Part shown: piece after piece, positions 10,687-19,754 of the stretch
Numbering within the stretch: position 1 is the first letter of the stretch
Layout: each line of letters opens with the position of its first letter
Origin: Gammaproteobacteria bacterium
GTDB lineage: Bacteria > Pseudomonadota > Gammaproteobacteria > Pseudomonadales > Azotimanducaceae
Length of the DNA stretch: 64,000 bases
Direction: 5' to 3'
Assembly (NCBI GenBank): GCA_002684495.1
Contig: NYVG01000029.1
Location: forward strand, 26,496-90,495
Notes under the pieces: model-generated
Told to the model about the DNA's origin: nothing
Database searches by the model: none
The model's input: the letters and a program-made list of their open reading frames with translations, nothing else
Program-made: the position numbers and the translations under genes

Positions 10687-11828
10687 GCGATTCTGCGGCG
10701 CAGCCGGATGCACACAGTCCGCTTCAGCGATACCAACGAATTTTAGCTGACACTGCCGCTGATGGTGGGACGTTTCATGCAGATTTAGGCCAAGAGCAGG
10801 TTGTTCAAAGGCTGGATGAGTTGTTCCAGCAATTAATGCAGCAACCGAAGCAATCCTTATGGCAAAAATGGATCACTCGGTCAGCGCCCCAACCAGTAGA
10901 AGGTCTTTACATCTGGGGCACGGTAGGGCGCGGCAAAACTTTGCTTATGGATATGTTTTTTGACTGTTTGCCGGCTGGTCGGGCGCAGCGGATGCATTTC
11001 CACAGATTTATGCGGCATGTTCACTTGGGCCTTAAAACCCATGGCGGAGTAGCAGATCCGTTGCAGAGCGTGGCAGATGAGTTTGCGCATCAGGCTTCGA
11101 TCTTATGTTTCGACGAATTTTTTGTATCTGATATAGGCGATGCAATGATTCTCGCCGAATTGATGCGCGCGCTATTTGTCAGAGGCGTTACTTTGGTTGC
11201 AACGTCGAATGTAGAACCTCGAGGGTTGTACGAGAATGGCCTGCAGCGTAGCCGATTTTTGCCGGCGATAGATTTGTTGTATCAGCATTGCGCGGTCGTT
11301 GAGATAGAGCAGGGGCAAGATTTTCGCCTGCGTACGCTGGCACAGGCCGAGATTTACCACTATCCGCTGGACGCTGGCGCTGAAGAAAGCCTGCAACGCA
11401 GTTTTATCGCACTTGCAGCAGCGCCGATAGAGCAAGCCATACCGCTAATGATTGAAGGGCGTTCAATCAAGACACGCAAGCTCAGCCAAGGCATTGTCTG
11501 GTTCGATTTCGTGGATCTCTGTGAGGGTCCGCGTAGTCAGAACGACTACATAGAGCTGGCAACGCTTTATCACACCGTGTTTTTGAGCAATATTCCGATT
11601 CTTGATATGCGTAAAGAAGATGGGGCCAGACGTTTTATTAGCTTGGTGGACGAGTTCTACGATCATGGGGTGAAACTCATTGCTTCTGCAGCAGCGCCGA
11701 TTCATGAGCTCTATCAAGGGCAGCGTTTGCGATTCGAGTTCGCGCGCACCGAAAGTCGACTCTTGGAAATGCAGTCGATGGATTACCTGGCTGGGTCGCA
11801 TACGCACGTCGACAGCGCTGCTAACTAG
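10683..11828 (+). CDS. zapE: cell division ATPase ZapE (AFG1-like)
   Basis: The 381-residue product belongs to the AFG1/ZapE P-loop ATPases. Visible motifs are IWGTVGRGKT (Walker A), LCFDEFFVSD (Walker B region), and the sensor-like stretch LVATSNVEP. In E. coli ZapE associates with the Z ring under oxygen limitation or high temperature. It starts with GTG four bases inside the end of hisD, so no separate promoter is expected. The link with hisD is positional and does not imply a role in histidine synthesis. Confidence 0.9.
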   Translation: MSDSAAQPDAHSPLQRYQRILADTAADGGTFHADLGQEQVVQRLDELFQQLMQQPKQSLWQKWITRSAPQPVEGLYIWGTVGRGKTLLMDMFFDCLPAGRAQRMHFHRFMRHVHLGLKTHGGVADPLQSVADEFAHQASILCFDEFFVSDIGDAMILAELMRALFVRGVTLVATSNVEPRGLYENGLQRSRFLPAIDLLYQHCAVVEIEQGQDFRLRTLAQAEIYHYPLDAGAEESLQRSFIALAAAPIEQAIPLMIEGRSIKTRKLSQGIVWFDFVDLCEGPRSQNDYIELATLYHTVFLSNIPILDMRKEDGARRFISLVDEFYDHGVKLIASAAAPIHELYQGQRLRFEFARTESRLLEMQSMDYLAGSHTHVDSAAN

Positions 11829-11840
11829 GCGAAAACTCTG

Positions 11841-11869
11841 TTGTAAAGCGCATGTGCCTCTACTATTAT
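11841..11869 (+). promoter_or_regulatory. sigma-70 promoter of rplM-rpsI
   Basis: TTGTAA (11841-11846) and TATTAT (11864-11869) are separated by 17 bases, close to the sigma-70 consensus. The predicted start near 11876 leaves a leader of about 178 bases before rplM. That leader includes the small palindrome CCGAAAATTTCGG and a CTGCTG/CAGCAG stem. L13 represses its own operon in E. coli, so a leader operator is plausible but unproven. Confidence 0.6.
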
Positions 11870-12053
11870 GCGCGTCCGAAAATTTCGGCTGCTGTCAGCA
11901 CCAGCAGACTCGAGTGAGAGAAGCACTGTCGCGACTGCACGTAAAGCGCGCACCGGGAAAAGATCATCACTGCTGAGGAAATTAAGCGCTGAACACGAAA
12001 TTAACCAAGGCTTGGAAACAAAGATCCAGGTGGCAAGGTAAGGCAAACAGATA

Positions 12054-12482
12054 ATGAAAACGGTAAGCATGCGCGCACAGGACGTCGAACGCGCCTGGTG
12101 GTTGATTGACGCGGACGGCAAAACGCTCGGGCGTTTAGCTACCGAAGTGGCGAGTCGTTTGCGCGGTAAACACAAGCCAGAATTTACGCCCCACGTGGAT
12201 ACCGGTGATTATATTGTAGTAGTCAACGCAGAGAAGATCCGTGTTACGGGGAATAAAGAGAAAGGCAAGATCTATTGGCGGCATACCGGGTATCCTGGCG
12301 GCATCAAGGGTGCTGATGTGGCTACCGTGCGAGCAGAACACCCAGAGCGGATGATCGAGAGCGCTGTGCGTGGAATGTTGCCGAAAAACCCCCTGGGACG
12401 GGCGATGTTCCGCAAATTGAAAGTATATGCTGGCGATGAGCATCCCCATGCAGCACAGCAACCGCAAGTATTGGAGCTTTAG
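12054..12482 (+). CDS. rplM: 50S ribosomal protein L13
   Basis: The 142-residue protein matches L13 throughout, for example the [18 protein letters not shown] start, and the central HTGYPGG stretch. L13 binds 23S rRNA early in assembly of the large subunit. It has the standard length and is followed after three bases by rpsI, the universal partner. A long leader precedes it, with a well-formed promoter at 11841-11869. Confidence 0.98.
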   Translation: MKTVSMRAQDVERAWWLIDADGKTLGRLATEVASRLRGKHKPEFTPHVDTGDYIVVVNAEKIRVTGNKEKGKIYWRHTGYPGGIKGADVATVRAEHPERMIESAVRGMLPKNPLGRAMFRKLKVYAGDEHPHAAQQPQVLEL

Positions 12483-12485
12483 TAC

Positions 12486-12875
12486 ATGACTGACTACAAC
12501 TACGGAACTGGTCGTCGTAAAACAGCGGCTGCGCGTGTATTTATCGCGTCAGGCACCGGACGCATCATGGTCAACTCGCAACCCCTAGACGAGTTTTTCG
12601 GTCGTGAAACGGCACGCATGGTTGTGCGCCAGCCGTTGCAAGTGGCTGATTTGGCTGACAAGTTGGATTTAAAAGTTACAGTCCGTGGCGGCGGCAATAC
12701 GGGCCAGGCGGGAGCAATTCGCCACGGTATTGCGCGTGCGTTGGTGGAATACGACGAGACATTGCGCGGACCTATGCGACAAGCGGGTTTCCTAACACGC
12801 GATGCGCGTGCGGTAGAACGGAAAAAAGTCGGACTGCGCAAAGCTCGCAAGCGACCACAATTCTCCAAGCGATAA
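12486..12875 (+). CDS. rpsI: 30S ribosomal protein S9
   Basis: The 129-residue protein is S9. It begins with [14 protein letters not shown] and ends with the basic tail [11 protein letters not shown] that reaches the P-site tRNA. It binds the head of the small subunit. It forms an operon with rplM. A strong hairpin 12 bases after the stop probably ends most transcripts before petABC. Confidence 0.98.
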   Translation: MTDYNYGTGRRKTAAARVFIASGTGRIMVNSQPLDEFFGRETARMVVRQPLQVADLADKLDLKVTVRGGGNTGQAGAIRHGIARALVEYDETLRGPMRQAGFLTRDARAVERKKVGLRKARKRPQFSKR

Positions 12876-12887
12876 TCAATATATGCT

Positions 12888-12908
12888 CAGTAACCCGGTG
12901 GGTTACTG
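12888..12908 (+). terminator. hairpin after rpsI, probable terminator
   Basis: CAGTAACCC and GGGTTACTG form a perfect nine-pair stem with a GGT loop just after the rpsI stop. The following bases (ACACTGTTTTG) contain a short T run five bases further on, so this may be a weak intrinsic terminator or an attenuator between the ribosomal and petABC genes. Confidence 0.6.
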
Positions 12909-13223
12909 ACACTGTTTTGTGCTACACTTTTGCGCGCGAAATGCGGCACCAAACCAGAGTTAACTGCGCATGTGTCGAGAGCCGCATACGCAAGGCTGAT
13001 GTCGACATCGAGCACTTTCGGTCAACGGTAAGAGCCTCTTTATTTGGGCGATATTGTAGACTAGGGGCGCCATTGCAGGACACGGCATTGCAGAATAAGA
13101 AAGAGCAATATTCAAAACATAACAACACCATAACGCGAAAACATTGGCGTTGGCCTTAGCTAGAGCCGCCGGATAAACGGCGTCTGATCGAATGGGTCGA
13201 AAGCCTATGCTCTTCAAACCCAG
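12909..13223 (+). other. petABC leader region, no recognised gene
   Basis: This 315-base stretch separates the rpsI terminator from petA. ORFs in the track cover it on both strands but none resembles a protein and none has a convincing ribosome-binding site. It must hold the petABC promoter. TACACT at 12922 and TAGACT near 13057 are possible -10 boxes, but neither has a convincing -35 partner, so I do not choose between them. Confidence 0.4.
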
Positions 13224-13865
13224 GTGTTGAAAACAGCGGAGCAAAAAGCCTTGAGTACTGGCGACGCAGTCCATGATGCCCCAACCGGGGATTCTTCGAA
13301 CAGCGACGGATCTAGCCGACGCTATTTTTTGATCCAAGCTACATCAGTGGTTGGCGCCGCTGGGGCTGTAGGCGCGGCTTGGCCGTTTGTCAGCTACTGG
13401 TCGCCTAGCGAGAAAGCTAAGGCCCTAGGTGCTCCGGTGAAGATTGATTTGTCGAAGCTTGCGCCTGGCGAAATGCTCAGCCCGATCGTGGCGTGGCGTG
13501 GGAAGCCGGTATTTGTGGTTCGCCGTGATGCCGAGACTCTTGCATCCCTAGAAACCGATACCGAGATGCTGGCTGACCCGGATTCTGAAGTGGCAGAACA
13601 GCAACCTGACTTTGCAGTGAACGCTTGGCGCTCCGAGCGCAAGGAATACGGTATCTTCCTTGGGGTGTGCACTCATTTGGGTTGCTCGCCAAAGTATGTA
13701 GTCACAGATAATTTTGTTGAAACGGGTCAGGGCGGCTTCTTTTGCCCCTGTCACGGATCCCGGTTCGATATGGCGGGACGAGTTGTGAAAGGAGTTCCAG
13801 CTCCGTCCAACTTAGAGGTTCCCCCGTACCGTTTTGAGTCTGATACCGTGGTTCTCATTGGTTAA
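13224..13865 (+). CDS. petA: ubiquinol-cytochrome c reductase Rieske iron-sulfur subunit
   Basis: The product carries the [2Fe-2S] ligands CTHLGC (149-154) and CPCHGS (174-179) of Rieske proteins. An N-terminal twin-arginine-like [14 protein letters not shown] leads into one membrane helix. It accepts electrons from ubiquinol at the Qo site and passes them to cytochrome c1. The track start is GTG at 13224. A TTG at 13251 with GGAG upstream is an alternative that gives a more usual N-terminus. petB follows 16 bases later. Confidence 0.95.
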   Translation: MLKTAEQKALSTGDAVHDAPTGDSSNSDGSSRRYFLIQATSVVGAAGAVGAAWPFVSYWSPSEKAKALGAPVKIDLSKLAPGEMLSPIVAWRGKPVFVVRRDAETLASLETDTEMLADPDSEVAEQQPDFAVNAWRSERKEYGIFLGVCTHLGCSPKYVVTDNFVETGQGGFFCPCHGSRFDMAGRVVKGVPAPSNLEVPPYRFESDTVVLIG

Positions 13866-13881
13866 GGTTAGGTAAACGTAG

Positions 13882-15147
13882 ATGCAACAAACAAACGGTG
13901 AATCCAAACAAGGCAGTTTGGCCAATGCAATGAGCTGGCTGGACGCGAGGTTCCCTGCGACCGAAACCTTCGAATACCACATGTCGAAGTATTACGCGCC
14001 GAAGAACTTCAATTTTTTCTATTACTTCGGCTGGCTGGCGACATTTGTGCTGGTGAATCAGCTGGTCACCGGGATCTGGTTGACCATGAACTACGTGCCC
14101 AGTGGCGACGCCGCGTTTGCATCGGTGGAATACATCATGCGTGACGTGGAGTTCGGTTGGTTAATACGTTATCTGCACTCAACAGGCGCTTCCGCGTTTT
14201 TCGTTGTGGTGTTTTTGCATATGTACCGTGCGCTAATGTATGGCTCCTATCGCGGTCCCCGGGAGCTGCTTTGGTTGATTGGTATGGCGATCTTCATCGC
14301 GCTCATGGCGGAAGGATTTTTTGGCTACCTGCTTCCTTGGGGCAACATGTCCTATTGGGGTGCCCAAGTGATTGTATCCCTCGCCGGCGCTATTCCATAT
14401 GTAGGCGCTGACCTCATGGAGTGGGTCCGGGGTGACTTCTTAATGTCAGAGGTGGCGCTCAACCGTTTCTTCGCTCTGCATGTCGTCGCACTCCCCATCG
14501 TGCTACTCGGCCTGGTGTTTGTGCACTTTGTAGCATTGCATCATGTGGGCTCGAATAACCCTGATGGGATCGAGATCAAGAAAAATAAAGACGAGAATGG
14601 CGTGCCCGTTGATGGCATTCCGTTCCACCCGTATTACACGGTGCACGACATTCACGCGACCGTCGTTTTCCTGTTCCTATTCTGCGCGGTAGTGTTTTTC
14701 GCCCCAGAGATGGGCGGCTACTTTATCGAGAAGCCTAATTTTGAAGTGGCGAACCCGCTGAAGACGCCAGATCACATTGCGCCGGTCTGGTACTACACGC
14801 CGTATTACGCAATGTTGCGGGCAGCAACATTCCCACTCTTCGGCCTGGACGCTAAGTTCTGGGGACTGGTCACAATGGCGGCGGCAGTAATCATCCCTGC
14901 GGCACTGCCCTGGCTCGACCGCAGCCCGGTTAAGTCTATGCGCTACAAAGGCATCCTGTCTAAGGCAGCGCTGGGAATCTTTGTTGTCAGCTTTATCATA
15001 TTGGGCGTTCTAGGTGTCTTACCGGCAGAAAAGGAATATACGATCCTCGCGCAGATTTGCACCATGCTGTACTTCGCTTATTTCGTTCTAATGCCTTGGT
15101 ACACGCGTGTTGAGCAGACGAAGCCAGAACCGGAAAGGGTTACCTAA
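13882..15147 (+). CDS. petB: cytochrome b subunit of the bc1 complex
   Basis: The 421-residue integral membrane protein has eight or more helices and the haem-ligand histidines of cytochrome b (RYLHSTGASAFF and VVFLHMYR; later LHVVALPIVLL and FVHFVALHHVG). The Qo motif reads PVWY instead of the mitochondrial PEWY, a variant I recall from gammaproteobacteria. It oxidises ubiquinol and recycles electrons to the Qi site. The stop overlaps the petC start by one base. Confidence 0.97.
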   Translation: MQQTNGESKQGSLANAMSWLDARFPATETFEYHMSKYYAPKNFNFFYYFGWLATFVLVNQLVTGIWLTMNYVPSGDAAFASVEYIMRDVEFGWLIRYLHSTGASAFFVVVFLHMYRALMYGSYRGPRELLWLIGMAIFIALMAEGFFGYLLPWGNMSYWGAQVIVSLAGAIPYVGADLMEWVRGDFLMSEVALNRFFALHVVALPIVLLGLVFVHFVALHHVGSNNPDGIEIKKNKDENGVPVDGIPFHPYYTVHDIHATVVFLFLFCAVVFFAPEMGGYFIEKPNFEVANPLKTPDHIAPVWYYTPYYAMLRAATFPLFGLDAKFWGLVTMAAAVIIPAALPWLDRSPVKSMRYKGILSKAALGIFVVSFIILGVLGVLPAEKEYTILAQICTMLYFAYFVLMPWYTRVEQTKPEPERVT

Positions 15148-15875
15148 TGAGAAAACTAGCCAAATTATTCGTCAGCCTTGCAATGATGGGGCTGTTCGTT
15201 GGAGCGCCTTTCAGTTGGTCTGCAGCAAAAAATGATTGGCCGATGGAGGCTTTTGAGCCGGATTTGACTAACCTGCCGAGCCTGCAAAATGGTTTTAAAG
15301 TGTATGCCAATTACTGTCTTGGTTGCCATAGCTTACAATATCAGCGCTATGGACGAACCGCTGACGATCTTGGTATACCTCGGGAATTAGCCCTAGAAAG
15401 TGTTGTCTTTACCGGTCAGAAAATCGGCGAATTAATCACAACATCGATGGATCCTGAGCAAGCCAAAGCTTGGTTTGGCGCGGCTCCACCGGACCTTACA
15501 CTGGAAGCGCGGTTGCGCTCGCCTGAGTGGATCTACAACTACATGAAATCGTTTTACGTAGATGAATCTCGTCCTCTAGGCGCCAACAACGGGGTATATG
15601 AGAATGTTGGCATGCCGAATGTACTCTTGCATTTGCAGGGCGTGCAGCGCTATGACGAAGAAACAGAGCAACTATCCTTGGAGCCCGGTACAGGGAGCCT
15701 GTCTGCAGAAGAGTTCGATCAAGTAATTTACGATCTTTCGAATTTCCTATACTACGTCGGCGAACCGAATCGACTTGAACGGCAACGTCTAGGAATTTAC
15801 GTCCTGTTGTTTCTGGTCATACTCGGCACGTTTACGTACTTGCTGAATCGGGAGTTCTGGAAAGACGTTCACTAG
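15147..15875 (+). CDS. petC: cytochrome c1
   Basis: This 242-residue protein has a signal peptide, a c-type haem site CLGCH at residues 57-61 and a C-terminal membrane anchor (about 212-230, LLFLVILGTFTYLL). It passes electrons from the Rieske protein to soluble cytochrome c or an oxidase. The likely axial methionine is in VGMPNVLLHLQG. It completes the petABC operon and is followed by a hairpin and sspA, the same order as in Pseudomonas. Confidence 0.96.
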   Translation: MRKLAKLFVSLAMMGLFVGAPFSWSAAKNDWPMEAFEPDLTNLPSLQNGFKVYANYCLGCHSLQYQRYGRTADDLGIPRELALESVVFTGQKIGELITTSMDPEQAKAWFGAAPPDLTLEARLRSPEWIYNYMKSFYVDESRPLGANNGVYENVGMPNVLLHLQGVQRYDEETEQLSLEPGTGSLSAEEFDQVIYDLSNFLYYVGEPNRLERQRLGIYVLLFLVILGTFTYLLNREFWKDVH

Positions 15876-15895
15876 GCATAGTATCCCTATGCCTA
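15873..15895 (+). promoter_or_regulatory. hairpin between petC and sspA
   Basis: TAGGCATAG and CTATGCCTA form a nine-pair stem with loop TATCC, starting on the petC stop codon. No T tract follows. It may stabilise the petC mRNA end or reduce readthrough into sspAB; the function is inference. Confidence 0.4.
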
Positions 15896-15914
15896 TACAA
15901 ACTAGGCCTACAAT

Positions 15915-16547
15915 ATGAGCGCCGTAACTAAGAGAACCGCTATGACTTTGTTTTCAGATCCTCGCGATCATTATTCCCATCGAGTGCGCATGGTTCTGGC
16001 GGAGAAAGGCGTTACCGTAGACATCGTTGATGTGGTCGGTGGCAAAATCCCCGAAGATCTTGCCGAAGTGAATCCTTACAACACCTTACCTACCCTGGCG
16101 GATCGTGATTTAGTGCTTTACGAATCCAACGTGATAATGGAATACCTAGACGAGCGTTTTCCGCATCCGCCTTTATTGCCGGTGTACCCTGTGCAGCGCG
16201 CGTTGTCGCGCCTTTGGATTACACGGGTTGAAAAAGAGTGGAGCAGCAAACTTGACCTGCTGATGTTGGGGAAGGGCCGAGAAGCGGCTTTAACTAAGGC
16301 GCGCAAGGAATTGCGTGAGAGCATTATCGCAATCGCCCCGATATTCGCGGAAAAACCCTTCTTTATGAACGATGAATTCTCCTTGGTCGACTGCTGTGTT
16401 GCGCCCATTTTATGGCGCCTTAAGGAAGTCGGGATAACGCTTCCAGAAAAATCTACGCGGCCGTTGTTCAAATACATGCACATGATTTTTGAGCGTGATG
16501 CCTTTAGGCAGAGCCTTACCGAGGCTGAAATGGAGATGCAGGAGTGA
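15915..16547 (+). CDS. sspA: stringent starvation protein A
   Basis: The 210-residue protein has the glutathione-S-transferase fold of SspA. The thioredoxin-like N-domain contains FSDPRDHYSHRVRMVLAEKG, and the helical C-domain follows. SspA binds RNA polymerase and affects stationary-phase and acid-stress genes, and it has no GST activity in E. coli. An internal ATG at 15942 (MTLFSDPRDHYS) is a possible alternative start. The stop overlaps the GTG start of sspB, and the pair is conserved. Confidence 0.93.
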   Translation: MSAVTKRTAMTLFSDPRDHYSHRVRMVLAEKGVTVDIVDVVGGKIPEDLAEVNPYNTLPTLADRDLVLYESNVIMEYLDERFPHPPLLPVYPVQRALSRLWITRVEKEWSSKLDLLMLGKGREAALTKARKELRESIIAIAPIFAEKPFFMNDEFSLVDCCVAPILWRLKEVGITLPEKSTRPLFKYMHMIFERDAFRQSLTEAEMEMQE

Positions 16548-16987
16548 AGCCCCGGCGCCCTTATTTGTTGAGGGCGTTATACGAGTGGATAGTCGACTGT
16601 GATGAGGTTCCCAACATTTTGGTCGACACTGAAGTGGAGGGGGTCGTAGTCCCTTCCGAGTTCGTTGAAGACGGGCAAATCGTCCTCAATATCTCTCCCA
16701 GCGCGGTCCGTGAGCTCTCCTTCGGCAACGAATTCGTCATGTGCTCTGGGCGTTTTGCAGGGCGGAGCTTTGAAATTACGCTGCCGATCGAAAGCATTCG
16801 TGCCATTTATTGTCGTGACAGCGGGCAGGGCCTTGCGTTTGAGGATGAAGACTTCGCGACCGCAGATTCTGACTCGCTATCTGTCGAGCAGAAAACTGCG
16901 GTGCTGGATACGGACGGAGCAGCCGAAGAAACGGCGGTAAAGGTCAGCGACGCTGAGAAAAAAGGCCCTAACCTGCGGCTGGTCTAG
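16544..16987 (+). CDS. sspB: ClpXP protease specificity-enhancing factor SspB
   Basis: A 147-residue SspB protein. The N-terminal domain (RRPYLLRALYEWIVDCDEVPNI) binds ssrA-tagged substrates. The acidic, low-complexity linker ends in the ClpX-docking tail GPNLRLV, close to the known LRVVK-type motif. It tethers tagged proteins to ClpXP for degradation. Translation starts with GTG overlapping the sspA stop by four bases. Confidence 0.94.
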   Translation: MKPRRPYLLRALYEWIVDCDEVPNILVDTEVEGVVVPSEFVEDGQIVLNISPSAVRELSFGNEFVMCSGRFAGRSFEITLPIESIRAIYCRDSGQGLAFEDEDFATADSDSLSVEQKTAVLDTDGAAEETAVKVSDAEKKGPNLRLV

Positions 16988-16999
16988 CCGCGATTGCGA

Positions 17000-17563
17000 T
17001 CAAAGTGTGGGTTGTAAAACGGTGTACTGGAAGACCTTTACAATCTTTTGCACCCCAAAAGCTTTTTGCGCTTCAACTACCGCAGCGTCAGCTTGTTCGC
17101 TCGTTACTGCCCCTAATAGATAAACTACGCCGTTCTCAGAAATCACTTTTATTCGCAGTCCCTTGACCGCTTCTGAGGCCAACAACCTGGCTTTGACCTT
17201 AGTAGTTAGCACACCGTCGTTAGTGCGCGCGAGCATGGAAATCGGGCCGCCAACCGACAAATGATTGTGTACGTTTTCAGCGTCAGTTTTATATAGGCTA
17301 CCTGCGACGACAGCAGCCTGGGTTCTGAGTTGCTCGCTAGGGACTTGGCCGAGTAATAATACAAGTCCGTCGTAAACAGCGATTACCAAGTGAGCGCCCT
17401 TATAGGCCTCATCAGACGCGCGTATTTCCCGTTCGATGGCAACCTCCAGAATGTTGTCATCGATCCACGCGCCGGTGGAGCGCGGTCTTTCCTGAGTGCC
17501 AGCGCAGCCGCCGAGAAATATCAGACCGGTCAGCAGTACCGTAGCAGGCCAGATTGTCTTCAT
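17000..17563 (-). CDS. BON-domain outer-membrane lipoprotein (DolP/YraP-like)
   Basis: The 187-residue protein has a lipoprotein signal with lipobox LGGC near residue 20, then two BON domains (about 45-110 and 115-185). The second contains VYLLGAVTSEQADAAV. In E. coli DolP binds anionic phospholipid and maintains outer-membrane integrity. The start overlaps the yraN-type stop by four bases. In E. coli and Pseudomonas a SIS-domain gene (diaA/gmhA) usually lies between these two genes, and it is missing here. Confidence 0.88.
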   Translation of the reverse strand: MKTIWPATVLLTGLIFLGGCAGTQERPRSTGAWIDDNILEVAIEREIRASDEAYKGAHLVIAVYDGLVLLLGQVPSEQLRTQAAVVAGSLYKTDAENVHNHLSVGGPISMLARTNDGVLTTKVKARLLASEAVKGLRIKVISENGVVYLLGAVTSEQADAAVVEAQKAFGVQKIVKVFQYTVLQPTL

Positions 17564-17931
17564 GTGTCAAATATATCCTTCATCCAAGTTATTCGAGGCA
17601 GCCGTGCTGACCATGTCATTAATACCGCATCAAAGCGCACCGGTAGCCGACTGTACTGCTGGTGCCTGTACACAAAATGGTTCGCGCTCTTTATTAAACG
17701 AAGTTGCTTAGGCACGTCAATGCTCGCGGCGGCACTGCCCAGAGATTCAGTCGTTCGGTAACGCACTTCGACGAATACAAGTGCGATTGCCTGTCGTCGC
17801 TCGCGGTGCAATGCAATCAAATCTATCTCACCATAGGCACAGTAGTAGTTGCGATCGATCATCCTTAACCCTCGCAGTAGCAGAAACAATGCGGCTACCG
17901 CTTCAGTCATGCGACCAACTCGCCGTGACAT
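17560..17931 (-). CDS. YraN/UPF0102 family nuclease-like protein
   Basis: The 123-residue product belongs to UPF0102. The endonuclease-like core is visible as GEIDLIALHRER and FVEVRYR, which carry the acidic and lysine/arginine residues of a restriction-endonuclease-like fold. The biochemical role is not established in most bacteria. It is sandwiched between lpoA and the BON lipoprotein gene with overlaps at both ends, the same order as in E. coli and Pseudomonas. Confidence 0.88.
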   Translation of the reverse strand: MSRRVGRMTEAVAALFLLLRGLRMIDRNYYCAYGEIDLIALHRERRQAIALVFVEVRYRTTESLGSAAASIDVPKQLRLIKSANHFVYRHQQYSRLPVRFDAVLMTWSARLPRITWMKDIFDT

Positions 17932-19754
17932 TATTCAGACCCTATGATTCCGGCTGACGATCTTTCGCTTTGCTGATCACTTACAGTCGTTACCGTAAGA
18001 GTTCGCGATAGACGGCCTGTAGAGCCGATTCTGAGTGTGCCGATGGGCGAATGACGAATAAAGTGCTCGCGCCAGGACGAGGATTCGGTGAGTACTGGCG
18101 CCCAGGTTGCCATCTGGAATGCGGCTAGACCGAGTGCATAAAGGTCAACAAGTGGGCTCTGGTTGAGATTAAACGCATCGATCAGCGCTTGCTCTGCCAC
18201 GTCGGGTTGGACTAGTGCAGGTAATTCTGTGGCCGCAAAGCCGGTTGGTGATTTGTTGTCCCTTAAACTTTGCGAGGTGGCATAAACCGGTAAGTGGTCG
18301 GCAAAGTGAAATTGCAGCGCGGGCACCAACGCCGCTGATTCGAACCCGGTGGTAAGTGCGAGGATGGCGTCGAGGTCCTGCCTTGCTCTGGGTAAGAACT
18401 CAACCGGCTCGTCAAGTAGTGCGGCGATTCGAGTCTTGCGAGCTGTGCTCGCTGCGACACCCATGGTTGAGCCAACTGCGTTAGTCAGCTGCTTTATGGT
18501 ACTGAAATTCGCGGTATGAACCGGATATGGCCATGCTTTGCGGAAGGTGTTCAGAGCTTTATTCGCCCAAGCACTGTTGTTATAGACGACCATGACCCGC
18601 TCGTGTTGATTGGTTTGCATGTGCGCCGCCAGTGTAGCGGCCTCATCTTCGATAGCTGTGCCTAATTGCAGCAAATTAATTGCTGGTGCACCGATGTCCT
18701 TGTCACTGGGAAGATAGTTGAGCAACAGCGTAGGGGTTTCGCTGGCTGCCGCAAAAGCTGCAAAGGCATCGACGTTAAGTTTCAGCAGCGGGCCTACAAG
18801 TACATCGGCGCTGACGTTGCGTGCGAGACGTATAAGTTCAATCGGGGAGTGGGTTGCGCTATCGAAAATATGCAGGTCAGTATTGAGCTCTTCGGCCATG
18901 AGTGCTGCGATAAAGCCGTCACGCACTGCTCTACCCACCCGGGCAAGGTTGCCAGACAGTGGCAGCATTAGCGAAATTGACTGGGTCGGTTTAACAGCAA
19001 GCTGATCCGTCAGTGTCGGGGCTGTCAGAGCTGCTGGATGAGTAGACCATCGTAGCTGCCAGTTGTCCCAGGCGGCCGCTGCTTTTTGTCTTGATCCAGC
19101 GGATGTGAGAATGTCTGTAAGAGCGTACCAACCCAAGTGTCGTGTGTTCTCAGGAGTGGACAAGGGGGTGATCTGGGCCGCATTTAGCACTAGATCTTCG
19201 TATCCTGGATTTCGGTTGGCCTCCAGTAAGGCTTCCAAAATAGCATCTTGCTCGACTTGATCGAATAACTGGGTCTGGCTCTGGAGCGCGATCATGCTAT
19301 CAGCCTTGCAGCGGTTGAAGACCAGCGCTGAACAAACTCGTTGTAGCAGAAACCAGTATTCAGCAGTCGTTTGCGACACTTGGGTAAGCGCCCGATAAGC
19401 TTCGATGGCGTTATTCAGCGAGAAATGCGCCTGCGCCATGAATGTATAAAGCCTATCGCTCACCGGTGCAGAAAATTCTTGATTCGTGAATTCGTCGAGC
19501 AAGATTAGGGTTTGCGCCGGCTCCCCGGAGTTGAGTAGCGCTTGAGCCTTTGCAAGTGTCAGCTTGAGGTCACGGTCCCGTTGTGTAAGGGTCTGCCGCG
19601 CTTGATTGAAGTCAATGCCGATACTATTTGTCTGTGCACCCGCTGGTGCAGACTTTGTGGTTTGTGATGGCATAGACCGCGAGCTTTGTGGAGCAGTTTG
19701 ACAGCCGATCGTTAAAATTGCGGCGCAGCAAAAAATTAGGAGTCTAGTGGGCAT
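17931..19754 (-). CDS. lpoA: penicillin-binding protein activator LpoA
   Basis: The 607-residue lipoprotein (lipobox TIGC near residue 18) has an N-terminal TPR-like helical domain. The C-terminal domain resembles periplasmic binding proteins (SISLMLPLSGNLARVGRAVRDGF at about 255). LpoA reaches through peptidoglycan to activate PBP1a. It is encoded divergently from rsmI, as in E. coli, but here the two start codons overlap. Its ribosome-binding site, if any, is weak and lies inside rsmI. Confidence 0.92.
   Translation of the reverse strand: MPTRLLIFCCAAILTIGCQTAPQSSRSMPSQTTKSAPAGAQTNSIGIDFNQARQTLTQRDRDLKLTLAKAQALLNSGEPAQTLILLDEFTNQEFSAPVSDRLYTFMAQAHFSLNNAIEAYRALTQVSQTTAEYWFLLQRVCSALVFNRCKADSMIALQSQTQLFDQVEQDAILEALLEANRNPGYEDLVLNAAQITPLSTPENTRHLGWYALTDILTSAGSRQKAAAAWDNWQLRWSTHPAALTAPTLTDQLAVKPTQSISLMLPLSGNLARVGRAVRDGFIAALMAEELNTDLHIFDSATHSPIELIRLARNVSADVLVGPLLKLNVDAFAAFAAASETPTLLLNYLPSDKDIGAPAINLLQLGTAIEDEAATLAAHMQTNQHERVMVVYNNSAWANKALNTFRKAWPYPVHTANFSTIKQLTNAVGSTMGVAASTARKTRIAALLDEPVEFLPRARQDLDAILALTTGFESAALVPALQFHFADHLPVYATSQSLRDNKSPTGFAATELPALVQPDVAEQALIDAFNLNQSPLVDLYALGLAAFQMATWAPVLTESSSWREHFIRHSPIGTLRIGSTGRLSRTLTVTTVSDQQSERSSAGIIGSE

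Noticed and set aside
12917-13159. 80-residue ORF in the petABC leader
   Set aside because: No ribosome-binding site, unlikely composition, and a minus-strand ORF covers the same bases; better seen as leader.
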